NCBI GenBank assembly: GCA_039707465.1
Contig: CM077643.1
Span: 335,202,919 to 335,266,918, forward strand
Source of the DNA: Rhabdophis nuchalis
Taxonomy: Eukaryota; Chordata; Lepidosauria; Squamata; Natricidae
Direction: 5' to 3'
Length of the DNA: 64,000 nucleotides
Shown one piece after another: positions 38,212 through 50,165 of this stretch (its first letter is position 1; every line of letters begins with the position of its first letter). Position numbers and translations under genes: made by a program. The notes below the pieces were generated by a model. The model had not been told where the DNA came from. It worked only from the letters and a program-made list of their open reading frames with translations, and made no database searches.

Positions 38212-38726
38212 CAGTGATGGCGAACCTTTTTCGCTTCGGGTGCCTAAAGCACACACGCTCGCGCTATTTGGCACACTTGTGGGCCCACCCCCATAATTTA
38301 ATGCCTCCCATGCTGTGCCCTCTGAGAATACATGTGTGACATCCCCTGCTGTCCAGCACATGTACATATGGCTGTTTTGGAGCCTGGGGAGGGCAAAAAT
38401 GGCCTCCCCCAGAGGCTGGAAACAGCCCGCTTTCTGACTTCTGGTAGGTTCATTTTTCACCCTCCCAAGGCTCCAGAGGCTTTCTAGGAGCCTGGGGAGG
38501 GGAAAAAAAGGCCCAACACATAAACCAGAAGTTCAGGAATGGACTTCCAGGTTGCCTCTTGGGCCATTTTTCTCAGGAGGGCAAAAAATGGCTGAAAATC
38601 AAGGCCAAAAATCAGCTGGCCAGCACGCTCATGTGTGCTGAAGCTGACAGGGCAACACCTCGCGTGCCCTCAGAAATGGCTTTGCGTGCCACCTGTGACA
38701 CCCGTGCCATAGGTTAGTCATCATGG
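38212..38726 (+). mobile_element. hAT-type MITE (CAGTGATGG family) inside CR1, perfect TSD
   Basis: Termini CAGTGATGGCGAACC and GGTTAGTCATCATGG. The duplication GTATAGAG is perfect at 38204-38211 and 38727-38734, and is itself CR1 sequence. Excision restores the CR1 junction AATGGTATAGAGTTTCCTGC. Confidence 0.92.
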
Positions 38727-38903
38727 GTATAGAGTTTCCTGCTTGAGCAGAGGATTGGACTAGAACCTCTGAGGTCCAATTCTGTTATTCTGAGAGGATT
38801 TAATTAGCAATTGATTCTAACAAGAAGCAACACTATATTAATATTGCTTTATTATTAAATATGTTGCATAATGAATGTCAGCATCCAGTACATCTTTTTT
38901 ATA

Positions 38904-39010
38904 ATAGAATAGAATAGAATAGAATAGAATAGAATAGAATAGAATAGTACACTATACTATACTATACTATACTATACTATACTATACTATACTATACTAT
39001 ACTATACTAT
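38904..39010. repeat. (AATAG)n directly followed by (ACTAT)n
   Basis: About nine AATAG units, then about twelve ACTAT units, with almost no spacer. AATAG arrays are typical of advanced snakes. Confidence 0.97.
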
Positions 39011-39842
39011 ATACAGTATATATAAAATATGATAATATATAATATTAATAATATAGAATATGAATATAGAATATGAATATATTTTACTGTATGCATTTAA
39101 AGAAAGTCAAAGACAAGGAATTCATAGATGTTCTAGCAGATTGTAGGCTTGAATTTTCATTTGAAAATAGGATTTTTCTAGGAATTGTCTCAGAGGTAAA
39201 AACTGAAATTCTTCTAGAAAGAGTTCTAGAATTCTATTCTATAGAACTCCTTTGCCATGAGATTGTTTGACTTAAATAGTATAACAATGCCACCTAGTCT
39301 AAATCTCTGCATTGCACACGAACTATAGCATAGCCAAACAATCCTGAAATCAGGGTGTACTATATACCCTGTGCTATAACCCATACTATTCTTATAATAT
39401 GATCACATTTAGTAGGTAATTCTGGGATGTATAGATCCAGTACATCTATAAGACCATAAGTCTGGGGAAGGCATATTCTAGATCCTAGACTGGAGATGAA
39501 TAAGCTGAATGGGGCCACTAAATTTTAAGGACAAGTTTCAAGAAAGAGATTTCAATTTTTAAATAGTTTTTTTTTTAGTGGAATAAGTTTTCTGTTTGGC
39601 TGAGACCATAAAAAAATTTAACCTGTTTTTTAAAAAGTCCACTATAACATTCTTGCCATACCACCTTTGGTGACAACATACTATCATTTTGTCCAATAGA
39701 TCATAATTTTAACTGCAAATTCCAAAATATGTGGGAATTTTGATCACCAAATAATTGTCCATCCCTAGTTTAGGCCATATTTATCTTCATATAGTTTACA
39801 AAATCCAAGTACATGGCAACATGTCACAAACAGAGAAACAAC

Positions 39843-40080
39843 TAGAGCTGGGTTCCTACCGGTTCAGCCTAGTTCGACTGAACCGGTAGTGTTATTCTGG
39901 CCTGGGTTGCACAACCGGCAGCAACCCAGGCTGGCCATGTCCCCGAACCAATTCCCTGGTTGCTGCCGTTGCCACGGCCATCTTTTTTTGAGTTCTGCGC
40001 ATGCGCAGAACCATTTCTATTGGACTGCGCATGCATGCGTGCCACCGAACAAGCAAAATGCCAGCTAGAACCCACCCTTG
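39843..40080 (+). mobile_element. hAT-type MITE (sister of 26714), perfect TSD
   Basis: Termini TAGAGCTGGGTTCC and GAACCCACCCTTG; the duplication GAAACAAC is perfect at 39835-39842 and 40081-40088. The interior shares TTCTGCGCATGCGCAGAACC with its sister. Confidence 0.92.
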
Positions 40081-41009
40081 GAAACAACAGATGTGTGGTG
40101 CTCAAACTTTCTGCGGAAAGGAGATTTTCTATTTGACCTTGGACATAATAAGATTGAATTTAAAAGGTGTGACCCCTAACTACATGAAGCAGAACTCAGA
40201 AAGTCTGTAAAAGAGGCTCTTAATCTCTTATAACGTGTTAATGTGTCATTTGCTTTGAAATCCTGAGCTTTAAGAGGACTGTTAAGAGAGCAAATGGCTC
40301 CTATCATTGTCACCTAGGACAGACACCCATGGAAACCTGAACAGGGCACAACTGTGGAAGCTTCAAGGCAACACAGCCTGCTGGAAATGAGAAACCTCAC
40401 TACAGCTATGAAAATTTCATCAGCTGGCGCTAGGGAAGCAAGAATCTGGAAGTGCAGAGCAGATGGACAGCCTGGATTCTTGGAGTCATTGTCTTTCTGT
40501 TTGTTATCTGACTCCAGCACAGAGAGAGGATTCAGAGAATTTATGGAGGGCAAAGTATTGAGGGCCTTTCTTGAAATATCTCCGGCTGATGTATGATCCA
40601 ATGCAGCACTGGCTTTCCAGCAAGAGTATAAATTTCCTAGTGTTTCTTCCATTGCACAGTTCCAAGGCCATACAAATAGGATCCTGTTGACAAGATTTTT
40701 CTCCTCCTTTCCATTGTGCATACACCACAACTTGCTACTGGGTTTTGAATCTAACATACATTGAAAGAAAGTGAATTTTATGTGCTATCCAAACGACTTT
40801 ATGATTCTCTACTTTTGTCTTACAATGTAGATCATCATCCCTATACTAATATATATAATACAATACACACACACACGCAAACACACACACTGTATTAATT
40901 TTCTACAATTAATTTTTAGGAAGTTAGCACCTATGTCTCGCCAAGAATGAAATAAAATATTTCCCCTAAAAAAGAAATAAAAATCTTAAGGGAGACAAAA
41001 GCTTAGAAT

Positions 41010-41495
41010 TCCAGCTCCCTCCTCCCCCGCAGGTATTTTATGCCCATTGAGAAAGATTGGGCCAGCCTATCTACAAAACAAAAGACCTTCAGCTCCAGGG
41101 TAAAGGGACATGACCCTTCAGGACATAATGGATTAACCCACTACCTTGTAGCAGCAGAGCTCACCACATTGCACAATCTCCTAAGGATGTTGCATCCTCC
41201 TCCAAACGTCAACCAAACTTAGCTCAGACAACCTACAGAGCCAGCTATGACCCCTACAACAACCAATAGAATACATGTTCTTGCACAGGAACTGGAAGTT
41301 AAAGTGCAAAGCCCAAGAGAAGGTATAAAAGCCACCCACTCTCAACTCCATGTGGTCAGCTGCCTAGAATCACATGTGCTTGGTAGTTCTGCTTAATCAA
41401 TAAATGGACTCTTTCCAATCACCCTCCAGTCTCCATTTTTTTCCAGTGCCTTTCTTCCGGCTTGGAACTAAACCAGATGGATATTTCTTCCAACA
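41010..41495 (+). mobile_element. Solo-LTR-like element, plus orientation
   Basis: It has a TATA-like GGTATAAAAGCC at about 41319, a poly(A) signal AATAAA at about 41399, and the terminus CAGATGGATATTTCTTCCAA ending CA. The same sequence lies in reverse at 45838-46283. No internal coding region adjoins either copy. The left end is approximate. Confidence 0.7.
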
Positions 41496-41499
41496 AAGT

Positions 41500-41650
41500 G
41501 TTACAAATATAGTTGCATTGGCGACACTTAGAAAGCCAATGGCTGTTTAGTGTCAGTATTGCTGGTTCAAATCCTGCCTGGGCCATGAAGCTTACTGATT
41601 GACATAAAGTCAGTTATATCTCAGCCAAACTTGGTTTGTAGTGCCTGGAT
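41500..41650 (+). mobile_element. Degraded tRNA-derived SINE
   Basis: TGGTTCAAATCCTGCCTGG fits a pol III B box, followed by AAGCTTACTGATTGACATAA and TATCTCAGCC, the order found in squamate tRNA-derived SINEs. The A box region is poor. Confidence 0.5.
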
Positions 41651-41892
41651 TTATATGCTGCAATAAACTACAGCATACTTTCCTTGGGCTTGTCATTACA
41701 TGTTATGTAAAGTCTCACAATGTGCTATGTCATGTTAAAACATGATTAAACAAACCATGATTAGTCTAGTCTGCAAAACCATTCAGAATTATAATAGGGG
41801 CTTGGTGAAACAACTGTTGTTCAAAGAAGAAAGGCCTGAGCACACCTGGAATAACCAATAATTAAGAGTATGTTCTGTAATGTGATCTAGAT

Positions 41893-42684
41893 TCAAACAG
41901 TAGTGATTATTATATTGAGAATAAGCCACAGAATTGCTAAGAAAACCTTCAACAAACCTTGATGCCAATCGTGTGTGTTGCCCTCCCTTCTCTTATAAAT
42001 ACAACCTTTCAGTTTTTTTCTACTGCATTTCTTTGTATTTTTCCAATAGATTTCTTTTCTGCATTTGCACCATAATACATTAGAAAAGTCCTTTATTGTA
42101 ATATATCTGTTACCATAGTAACTAGCTATACATTGCTTCCAGAACATAAAGCCTGACGCCCTGCAGTTTGTTGGTCTTCTAAGTCTTTTGAAAGTACTGG
42201 GTTGCAAGTGCCTAAGTCGATATAAGGCAGAATTGATAGACACTCCGAGGTGAAATTTTGGGTAAAGGACACTTCTGTTACTATGAAAGCTGTAGTTTTC
42301 TCTCAGCCATGGAAATGTATATCTATGTTAACCTCAAAATTCAATACGTTTACCACAATTACACCTTTTTAAAAAAGTTTGTTCACTAGAAGAACTACAG
42401 AAGAGATAAAACATGATAGGGTTCTTGAAAACATTTTGTACATTATGCTCAGAATAGCACAAAACATAACAGAGGTTATAAAAGACTGTTGTTGGGGTAA
42501 TTTTCCCTCCCTTCCTATAACTCATTAAAGAGGTGTGAAGTTGTAACAGCAACCAATTCAGAAACAGAAGATAATTGTCTGCTGCACAAGCATTTGTCAT
42601 TGTAAAATTTAACTCCCCTTCTGTTGTTACTTTTCCAATAATAGCCATGTCTGTACAGTACAGTGTCAAAATTAAACAAAACAC
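41893..42684. other. Intergenic, two minus-strand open frames of 116 codons, no domain
   Basis: The two frames (42243-41893 and 42684-42334) have unremarkable composition and no splice or promoter context. I see no homology I can name and treat them as chance. Confidence 0.4.
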
Positions 42685-43000
42685 ATTTGCTACCCTAATG
42701 TTATTTTAATTGCATCAAGTGTGGTTTATTCAATAAGCCACGTGTAACTAAATTATAGCTTAGCATGACATATGAATCCACTTGTTTTTAGCTGCCTGTG
42801 TTCTACATTTATTATCTTATATTTACTTTTTATTATAAAGGAATTACAGAACCTTATATTTTTTTAATAATCTCAGACATTGTAACTTCTTGAAGCTAAG
42901 AACAAACATGCCAAATGCTGGGGCCCATCACAGTGAGAACGTTTGCACCATTTGTGACAAACTGCAGGTCTAATGCTGATGCCAGGATTTTCAATCAACC

Positions 43001-43560
43001 AGAATAGAGCTGGAGGGACCTTGGAGGTCTTCTAGTCCAACCTTGTTCAAGTGGGAGAACCTATACCAGGGGTGTCAAACTTGCGACCCTCAGCGTGAAT
43101 GAATCACATGCTGGCCACGCCCGCGAGTTTGACACCCCTGCCTTATACCATTCCAGACAAGTGGCTGTCCAGTTTCTTCTTAAAAACCTCCAGTGATGAA
43201 ACAATGGAGGTTTTGAAGGCAAGTGGTTCCACAGGCTACTCATTCTCTCTATTACTGAGGTAATTTTTTCCTTAATTCCAGGTTGCATTTCTCCTTCATT
43301 AGTTTCCATTCATTGTTTTTTGTCCCACCCCTCAAATACTGGAATGCTGCTATCATGTCACCCCTAGTCCTTCTTTTCTCTACACTAGCCATATCCAATT
43401 CCTGCAACTATTCTTCACATAATTTAGTCTCCAGGCCTTTAATCATCTTGTTTTTCTCTGCACTTTTATCATAGTTTCAACATCTTTTTTGTAACATGGT
43501 GACCAAAACTAGATATTCCAGATGTAGTCTATGGTTTTATAAGGTGTGTGGCACTTCTTG
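43001..43560 (-). mobile_element. CR1 LINE 3' portion, reverse, carrying a MITE
   Basis: GACCTTGGAGGTCTTCTAGT, then TTTCTTCTTAAAAACCTCCA, TCACCCCTAGTCCTTC and CCAATTCCTGCAACT are reverse-strand CR1 landmarks. A hAT-type MITE interrupts it at 43073-43141. Confidence 0.8.
43073..43141 (+). mobile_element. Very short hAT-type MITE (69 bp) in CR1
   Basis: Termini CAGGGGTGTCAAACTTGCG and CGCGAGTTTGACACCCCTG; flanks ACCTATAC and CCTTATAC match at 6 of 8. The element is little more than its two inverted ends. Confidence 0.8.
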
Positions 43561-44079
43561 GAGATTGAGTTAAGAGATACTCCCGAACTGGCACAATTTC
43601 TTCCCAATAATTCTGCTAATGATTCCTAATTGGCCAGATAAGGAATTCATGATGTTCACAGCCTTTTAGAAAAATATATATCTGGGAATAAGTCGCTTTA
43701 ATTTTAATCAAAAATTACTTGTGTTTTGTGAACATTTTCTTAAACCTTGTTGCATCTTTCTACACCTCACCAGGGTCATACACTTTGCTTAACCAGGGTT
43801 TATTAACTAATCCACAATTGAATAAACTCACACAACACAACGGTGATGATACATCCTTATTATATAGGATAATCCTTTTAGAAAGCTAAATCTTTTAGAT
43901 TGAATTTTGTTTTTTTTAAACCTTTTACCATAAAAATGGTATAATAGTCTTTTTCATTCCTGTGAAAAATATGGCAATTAAATTGTCTTTTTACAATAAA
44001 TTTACATATACTTTTTGACTTTAAATAATTATATTACAATATGCATTTTTGTTATTTTTCTTGCAAAGCAAAGGCATAA

Positions 44080-44705
44080 ATTTTCTGGATTGGGAGGCCA
44101 TGTTCAGGATCATTTATGCCTTGGTCACTTACAGTGTCGACTACTCAAACACCCTCTACATGTGGTTGCCTTGAAGAACACTAAGTTATAACTGGTCCAG
44201 AATGCAATGATGTGCAGTGCTGGGTGCCCCTAGGTTTACCCATGTTACACCCAGTTGTGCAAGCTCTAGTGGCTGGCTCCGTTTCCTTCTAGGGGAAATT
44301 CAAGATCCAGGTTATTGTTTTTAAAGCCCTACATGGCACTGGACCAGGCTATCTGTGGAATCAACTCTTCCTAAGTACATTTACTGGTTCTACCAGATCA
44401 GATGGCGTGAGCACACTCCTTGTTACCCCCCTTAAACATTGTGACATCTTATGGTACCTAGGAAGTGTTCTTTTTCCATTCCGTTCCATTCTTTTTCTAC
44501 CTTTTTAGTCTTCCAAAAAGCACTTCACCTGACTCCCCCCCCCCCCCCTCAGCACTGGGATAGGGTGAAGTTGATAAGAGGACTTAGTGGTGAACTGCAT
44601 TTAAAAATGTAATGTGTTTTTTATTGTTTAACCTTTGGTTGTAAGACACCCAGAATTTGGTACAGTATGTATAGTACCATAAGTCAAATTAAAAAAAAAA
44701 CATTG
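44080..44705 (+). mobile_element. Old L2-type LINE, reverse transcriptase 3' part
   Basis: Decayed copy of the 3545-type element: TTACAGTGTCGACTACTCAA, GTCCAGAATGCAATGA, CTACATGGCACTGGACCAGG. It ends TAAGACACCCAGAATTTGG and an A-run. There is no intact frame. Confidence 0.7.
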
Positions 44706-45266
44706 TAACTTTGATCAGAGGTCAAACTCATCCAAATAATTATCTTTGGTTCACAATAATACTTGGTAAGTGTTGAAGTTGCTTCCTAGCAAAACAAGGG
44801 AACTGTTCACCATATTGACAAAAAGGTTGGGCCACAGGAGGTATTCCAGAGAAATGGTACGGCTGCAGTGATATAATATAAGCTGACATGGCAGGTTGCC
44901 TGACAAATACAGGGCCTCATTAGTTGGATCATGCACTTAATATCGCAATGCCTTTCGCGCTTAGCAGCATACCTATCCAACATTGCACATAGTGGTGGGG
45001 GTTGCTGCTGAGGCAGTGATGGCTTTGTAGGCAATGGAAAGGTAAGGCTTGGCTAGGGGAAACAGGTTGGGCCTACTTGGGGAAAGGCAAGTCAAAGAGG
45101 AAGATTGTGTCTGAATGTTGCTTTGCTTGGTGAAAAAGGGATAACCTTTACAAGGAAGAGGAGAGAAGGGTAAATGACTAAGAAAAAACCCAAGGGATAT
45201 CTCTGCTCTGAAAAGAGAAGAAAGCAAGATTTGGCCAGATAGCTCTTAATGATAGGCCTCCGAGCT

Positions 45267-45664
45267 GAGTGGTATCAAACTTGATTTCATTGAGGGCTGT
45301 ATCAGGGTTGTGTTTGACCTTGGGGGCTTGGGGTGGGCGTGGCCAATTCAATGTCACTCTTGTCAGGGGTGCCTATGGTGGCCCAAGTGCTCTGCCAGTG
45401 AAAACAGGCCCCAGAGCTCTGTTTTTGGCTGCCACAGCCTCCTGCAACCTTCTGCCAGTGAAAACAGAGTGTTTCCCAACCTCTGTTTTCACTGGCAGAG
45501 GGTTGCAGGAGGCTATGGCATTTGAAAATGGAGCTCTGGAACCCATTTTTGCTGGGAAAGCACTGCGGGCCAGTCCTTTGCTGTTTCTAGGGTGGCCCCA
45601 CTGGCCAGATCTAAGTACCCCACAGACTGGATCCGGCCCCTGGGCCTTGAGTTTGACACCCCTG
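45267..45664 (+). mobile_element. hAT-type element (sister of 28194)
   Basis: Left end GAGTGGTATCAAACTTG is slightly decayed, right end is GAGTTTGACACCCCTG; flanks match at 6 of 8. It shares TTTCATTGAGGGC and TCAGGGTTGTGTTTGACCT with its sister but lacks the nested MITE. Confidence 0.85.
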
Positions 45665-45837
45665 TGCTAGCTCAAACCAACCTAGATATAGTACATTGAA
45701 GAAACAATATTATGAAACCGTGATAAAATCAAAAAGTTGCTTTTGTTATTAACAAGGGAAATGGGTTTTCTGTAATTCTGTTTTGGAACTCTGTTTTCAC
45801 AACACAATATTTTAATATAATATGCTATGTTTAATAG

Positions 45838-46283
45838 TGTTGGGAGAAATATCCATCTGGGCTCAGTTCCAAGTGGGGAGAAAGACACTGGAAACATGGA
45901 GACTGATTGGAAAGATGGTTTATTGGTGGACAGGATAACATGGGTTTGAAGTCCTGCTGCAATTGAACACATGGGTTTGAGAGAGAGGTATTTATACCCT
46001 CTGTGAAATTCAGCAGGTCCTGATCCGTTCTGGAGAACTGGTAGCGGAAATTTTGAATAGTTCAGAGAACCAGCAAATAACACCTCTGGCTGGCCCCAGA
46101 GCGGGGTGGGAATGGAGATTTTGCAGTATCCTTCCCCTGCCATGGCCACCAAGCCATGCCCACAGAACCAATTGAATTTCACCACTAGTCTAATCCTATT
46201 ATGTCCTGAGGGTGAAGGTCTTTTGTCTTGTAGACAGGTTTGTACCAAAATATCTGCTGGGGGCAGGGATCGGAAGATGAGTT
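45838..46283 (-). mobile_element. Solo-LTR-like element, minus orientation, with nested MITE
   Basis: Read on the minus strand it ends in the same terminus as the 41010 copy (CAGATGGATATTTCTCCCAA then CA). It also shares ACAAGACAAAAGACCTTCA, TCAGGACATAAT and an AATAAA at about 45919. A MITE lies at 45999-46187. Confidence 0.7.
45999..46187 (-). mobile_element. hAT-type MITE inside the LTR copy
   Basis: Ends CTGTGAAATTCAGCAGGTC and ATTGAATTTCACCACT; interior GGAGAACTGGTAGCGGAAAT. It belongs to the family at 5974 and 28289. I could not define a clean target duplication. Confidence 0.75.
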
Positions 46284-46289
46284 TCTGTT

Positions 46290-47365
46290 TCTTTTAAGGT
46301 TTTTACTTATCTTTTAGGGGAAATATTCTGCCTTTTAAATATTTCCTAGAATACTTCATTCTTCTAGGAGCGGGGTGGGTCCTAACTTTCTACAATAGCA
46401 TACTTGGGTAGTCAAAATTTTTGACTTATGATATTTTGCATGATTATATGGAAAGATTTCTACGTTACTGTTCTTGGACGAATTACTATTGACAATTTCA
46501 ATTTGAAATCCCTGGCCTATGGATCCACATTTGTTCCTAACCAGAATGAAGCCAAAACAACAGTATGTTATCTCCCCACAAATTCCATTGTTTTACATTT
46601 ACATCACCTTGTTCACAAGTCTAAAAGGGGTATAGTTTGACTATAATTCACAATGCATATTTCATCGCTCCCCCCCTCCCCATGATTTTGCCTTTACAGG
46701 TGTCTGGGTGTGCATTTTGCCAACTGGTAATATTTTATCCACACTTTTGAATGTTGGTATTGGGGAAATCCCTTGAGAATGCCATAGATAATCAAGAAAA
46801 CAGATTATTTAACAAATCAGTCAAGAGTTCTCAGTTGAAGCACAAATGAGCAGGCTAAAATTTTGGGGACATTATGCAAAGGCTCAGCTTTCTGAATAAA
46901 TCTATGTTGCTGGAAAAGGTGGAAGTAAACAGGATAAGCAACAGGAAGTGGATGGATTCAGTTAACAGAGCCACTGGGTGGCAGATTTAAAGTGCCATTT
47001 TGGGACAGGTCATCCTGGGAATAATCTATGCAGTTGCTAAAAGCTGACCCCAATCTGATAGCACACAATCAATATTTTATTCATTTGAAAGTGCAGTACA
47101 GTTATCTTTTAAAGTCACCAGGCCTTTTTTCTACAGCAAAACACACACATGCACATGCATACACAGAGCTAAGTTTGTCATCTTCTGAGAAAAACTCCCG
47201 TCATCATTCATCCAAGGCAATGAGTGCCTGCGGGTTTAAGAAACTCACTACTTTAAAATGTTGAATAGAGCATCCGAGGATTCACCCAGATAGACCAGGT
47301 TTTCTTCCAAACAGGAGCACAAGGCGTTGCAGTTTCTGGCTCCAGCCTTAGTCGAATTCAAAAGG
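46290..47365. other. Intergenic, nothing recognised
   Basis: No repeat family or exon seen, apart from a short run of ACACAC-type sequence near 47145. Confidence 0.5.
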
Positions 47366-47367
47366 AA

Positions 47368-47835
47368 GAAAGAATAGAATAGAATTCTTTATTGGCCAAG
47401 TGTGATTGGACACACAAGGAATTTGTCTTTGGTGCATATGCTCTCAGTGTACATAAAAAGGCACGATACATTTGTCAAGAATCATAATGTACAGCAGTTA
47501 ATGAAAGTCATAGGGTACAAATAAACAATCAGGAAATAATATTAATAGTAAGGATACAAGCAACAAAGTTAAAGTCCTGCAGTCATAAGTGAGAGGAGAT
47601 GGTGATAGGAATGATGAGAAGACTAATATTAATAGTAATTGCAGCCTTAATGAATAGTTTGACAGTGGTGAGGGAATTATTTATTTAGCAGAGTGATGGC
47701 GTTAGGGAAAACACTGTTTTTGTGTCTAGTTGTCTTGGTATGCAGTGCTCTATACGGTCATTTTGAGGGTAGAAGTTGAAACAATTTATGTCTAGGATGC
47801 CAGGGGTCTGTAAATATTTTCACGGCCCTCTTTCC
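47368..47835 (-). mobile_element. Snake-type CR1/L3-like LINE 3' end with AATAG seed
   Basis: It starts with GAATAGAATAGAATTCTTTA, then GGCCAAGTGTGATTGGACAC and GGTGCATATGCTCTCAGTGT. It runs on to GATGCCAGGGGTCTGTAAAT, abutting the CpG island. A second copy is at 58828. Confidence 0.8.
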
Positions 47836-47869
47836 ATTCCTCGAGAGTTTCTTTTGGGACGAACGCGGC

Positions 47870-48800
47870 AGAAGAGCCAGGACCACCTCGCGCCCCTCAC
47901 ACCTCACCCCCCCCCTTTTCCCCAATGCCATGGCAACCCTCCCGACGCCTAAGCAGCCTCCCTCTCCCCTCTTCACTTTCCTCCGGCTTTTTTTTTTAGT
48001 GTGTGATGATGCAACCACGCCGCTACGTGGGGATTCCGCCGGATTATCCGGCGTGCCCCGCGGCAAAATGGCGGCCTGAGCAGAGCGGGAGGGTCCGGGC
48101 CGAGAGGGGCAGCGGGCGGTGGGTGGGAGGGGGGAAAAAAGAAGCAAAGTTTGCTGGAGATTTGAAATGATTCGTCTCGGGCCGGAGCGACGAAGCAGAG
48201 ATCCGAACCTCCGGCTCGACTGAGCGGGCAGGAGCAGCCTCCCCTTCGCCGAGAGAGAAAGAGCGAGAGCCACAAAGTTAGACGAACTGCGTGGGTCTCC
48301 GCTGCGGGTCGGAGGCGGCTCCTCCTCGCCTCAGGACCCCTGATCCCGTGGAGGTAATAATAATCACCTGTACCCCCTCGGAGCCGCCTGCTAATGAACC
48401 GCCCGGGTGGGAGTGGAAGCGCCGTGTCTCGCCTTCGCCTCCCGGTCCCGGAGACGGTCTGGCTTTGTGGCTTACAACCGCAAGGCTTGCAGCCGAAGTT
48501 CGCCCTCCCAAGCAAGGTACAAAACCCCGGAGCCGCCTGCGCTCAAATATAAACCTCCGCACGGAGGTTTTGGGGGAGGCGGGAGGAGAGGTGGCGGCAG
48601 AGAACTGACGCAGCCCAATCACTGGGGTGGACTTCGTGCAATTCCGCCCACCCGTTCAGACTTGGCGCCAGCCTTTTGCCTCCCGAGTCTTCCCTGCGAG
48701 CGAGAGTGGCGGGGCAGGGGCGGCTTCTGCGGGAATTAGGTTGGCTTTGCGAGGGCAGTTGGGGTGAGGTACGGTGAGGAGGGCGAGCGGTGTATTGCAA
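47870..48800 (+). promoter_or_regulatory. Orphan CpG island promoter with YY1-type motif
   Basis: About 0.9 kb of dense CpG between AT-rich flanks. CAAAATGGCGGCC at about 48065-48077 is a YY1-type element, which is usually found just downstream of start sites and favours plus-strand transcription. Possible plus-strand donors are GAG|GTAATA (about 48351), AAG|GTACAA (about 48516) and CG|GTGAGG (about 48773). No coding exon is evident. In mammals TJAP1 lies head-to-head with DLK2, so a 5' untranslated exon of TJAP1 is a reasonable but unproven guess. Confidence 0.6.
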
Positions 48801-48809
48801 TGCAGGCTT

Positions 48810-49865
48810 AATATTTTATTTATTTATTTCGTCAAGCATGTATTAGATAACATATATAAGTACACACATGATTTTGAATGCATGAAATGGATACGAATAA
48901 AAGGGAACCTTAGGACAGGGACGGTAGGCACGTTGGTGCTCTTATGCACACCCCTTAAATATATATGGACAAGGCTTTTAGAAACCGGTAATGGGTAAGA
49001 GAAAGGAGCAAAGGTTATTTAAAAAAAAATTGACTGGAAATCCTGGCATGCTTATCTTAACAATGACATGTTGCAGAGGATGTTTTTTTAAAACAAATTG
49101 CACTTATGTTCTGTCAAACTTCCAAGACGCTTAAAATAGCAGGGCTGCCTTCTCCATCGTTTATGATTAGCAGTCCCTAAGGTAGGTTTGGGAAGGAGAA
49201 GGAGAGCAATTGATCCACAATCCTTCAGCGAACTTTGTAGCTTAGATTATTTTGAGCTGCGATTTCCCAGGATTAAGCTAATAATTAAACTGCATTTGTG
49301 GTGTGTAGAAAGACTGCTTACATGCACGCCCTTAGCATACTTCAAACATCTGGGTTAAATATATTTTCATCCCTGGATCCTTTGGGCTATTTCCAGTTCC
49401 ATTGTATTTGTGCTATGCAGGGATATGATTTGTTATCTTGCAGCGTGTGCGCTGTGCAAACTCAAGAACTGGAGTAACTTTCTGGTGAATGAACTGATCA
49501 TGCAATCGGGTTTATTCAATAAAATCTGATTCCTTTAAATATGAGCTCTGAATACATAGATTTTGTCTCACCAAAAATAAAATTGTTTATTCCCTTTCGT
49601 GAAGTAAAAGAAATGAAATGGACATAGAATAAAAGCTGTATTTGCCCAACATATCTATTCATGGGTTATAGTGCTTATATTGTCTAGGTTTACACTATGC
49701 CCTGAAATGCAAACCAGATAGCTACATTTTAGTCTAGTGCGTTGGTTGCTAGTTTGTATTCAGAGTGTCATATTCAATAAATCAGAGCTTATTTCATTAA
49801 TATGAATTAGCATTGCAATAGCAATAGCACTTGTATACAGCTTCATATGCTTTATAACACTCAAA
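48810..49865. other. Possible first intron of the 48-kb gene, nothing recognised
   Basis: AT-rich sequence with no identified repeat or exon. Confidence 0.4.
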
Positions 49866-49870
49866 GCTCT

Positions 49871-50165
49871 TGATGGTGAACCTATGGCATGCGTGCCACA
49901 GGTGCCTTGCAGAACAGGCACACCAACCATCATCCCAGCCCAGCTTGACTGTGCATGTGTGTGTGCCTCCCACTGGCCAGCTAGTCTTCGGTCTGCCGCG
50001 CCTGCGAGGGGGTGCAGAGCGCATGATGGGACGCATGTGCGGGGGTGCCTGCATTGTATTTTGGGGCCTCACACAGCACCCACATGCCTAGGTTTGGCTT
50101 CCATTTTTGTGCAGGAGGCCTTCCAGGGCCAAAACTGGAAACTGGACTTCCAGAGCCAAGATAAA
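49871..50165 (-). mobile_element. hAT-type MITE (CAGTGATGG family), decayed
   Basis: GATGGTGAACCTATGGCATG then GCGTGCCACAGG is the right end of the family at 24030 read in reverse. The interior shares its GC-rich CATGTGTGTG-type sequence. The far end is not clear. Confidence 0.7.

Larger units (their letters stand above)
37000..38800 (+). mobile_element. CR1 LINE 3' portion with two nested insertions
   Basis: CR1 sequence runs 37000-37128, 37619-38211 and 38727-38800: landmarks TGGTACCTGGCTCAATA, AAAAAAGCCAATATGGTCCT, AAATGGTATAGAG and GAGGTCCAATTCTGTTATTC. It is interrupted by an L2-type tail with its microsatellite and by a hAT-type MITE. Confidence 0.8.

Noticed and set aside
48291..48739. 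Open frames of 105-110 codons in the 48-kb CpG island
   Set aside because: Composition-driven; overlapping frames on both strands are equally open and none has a recognisable domain.
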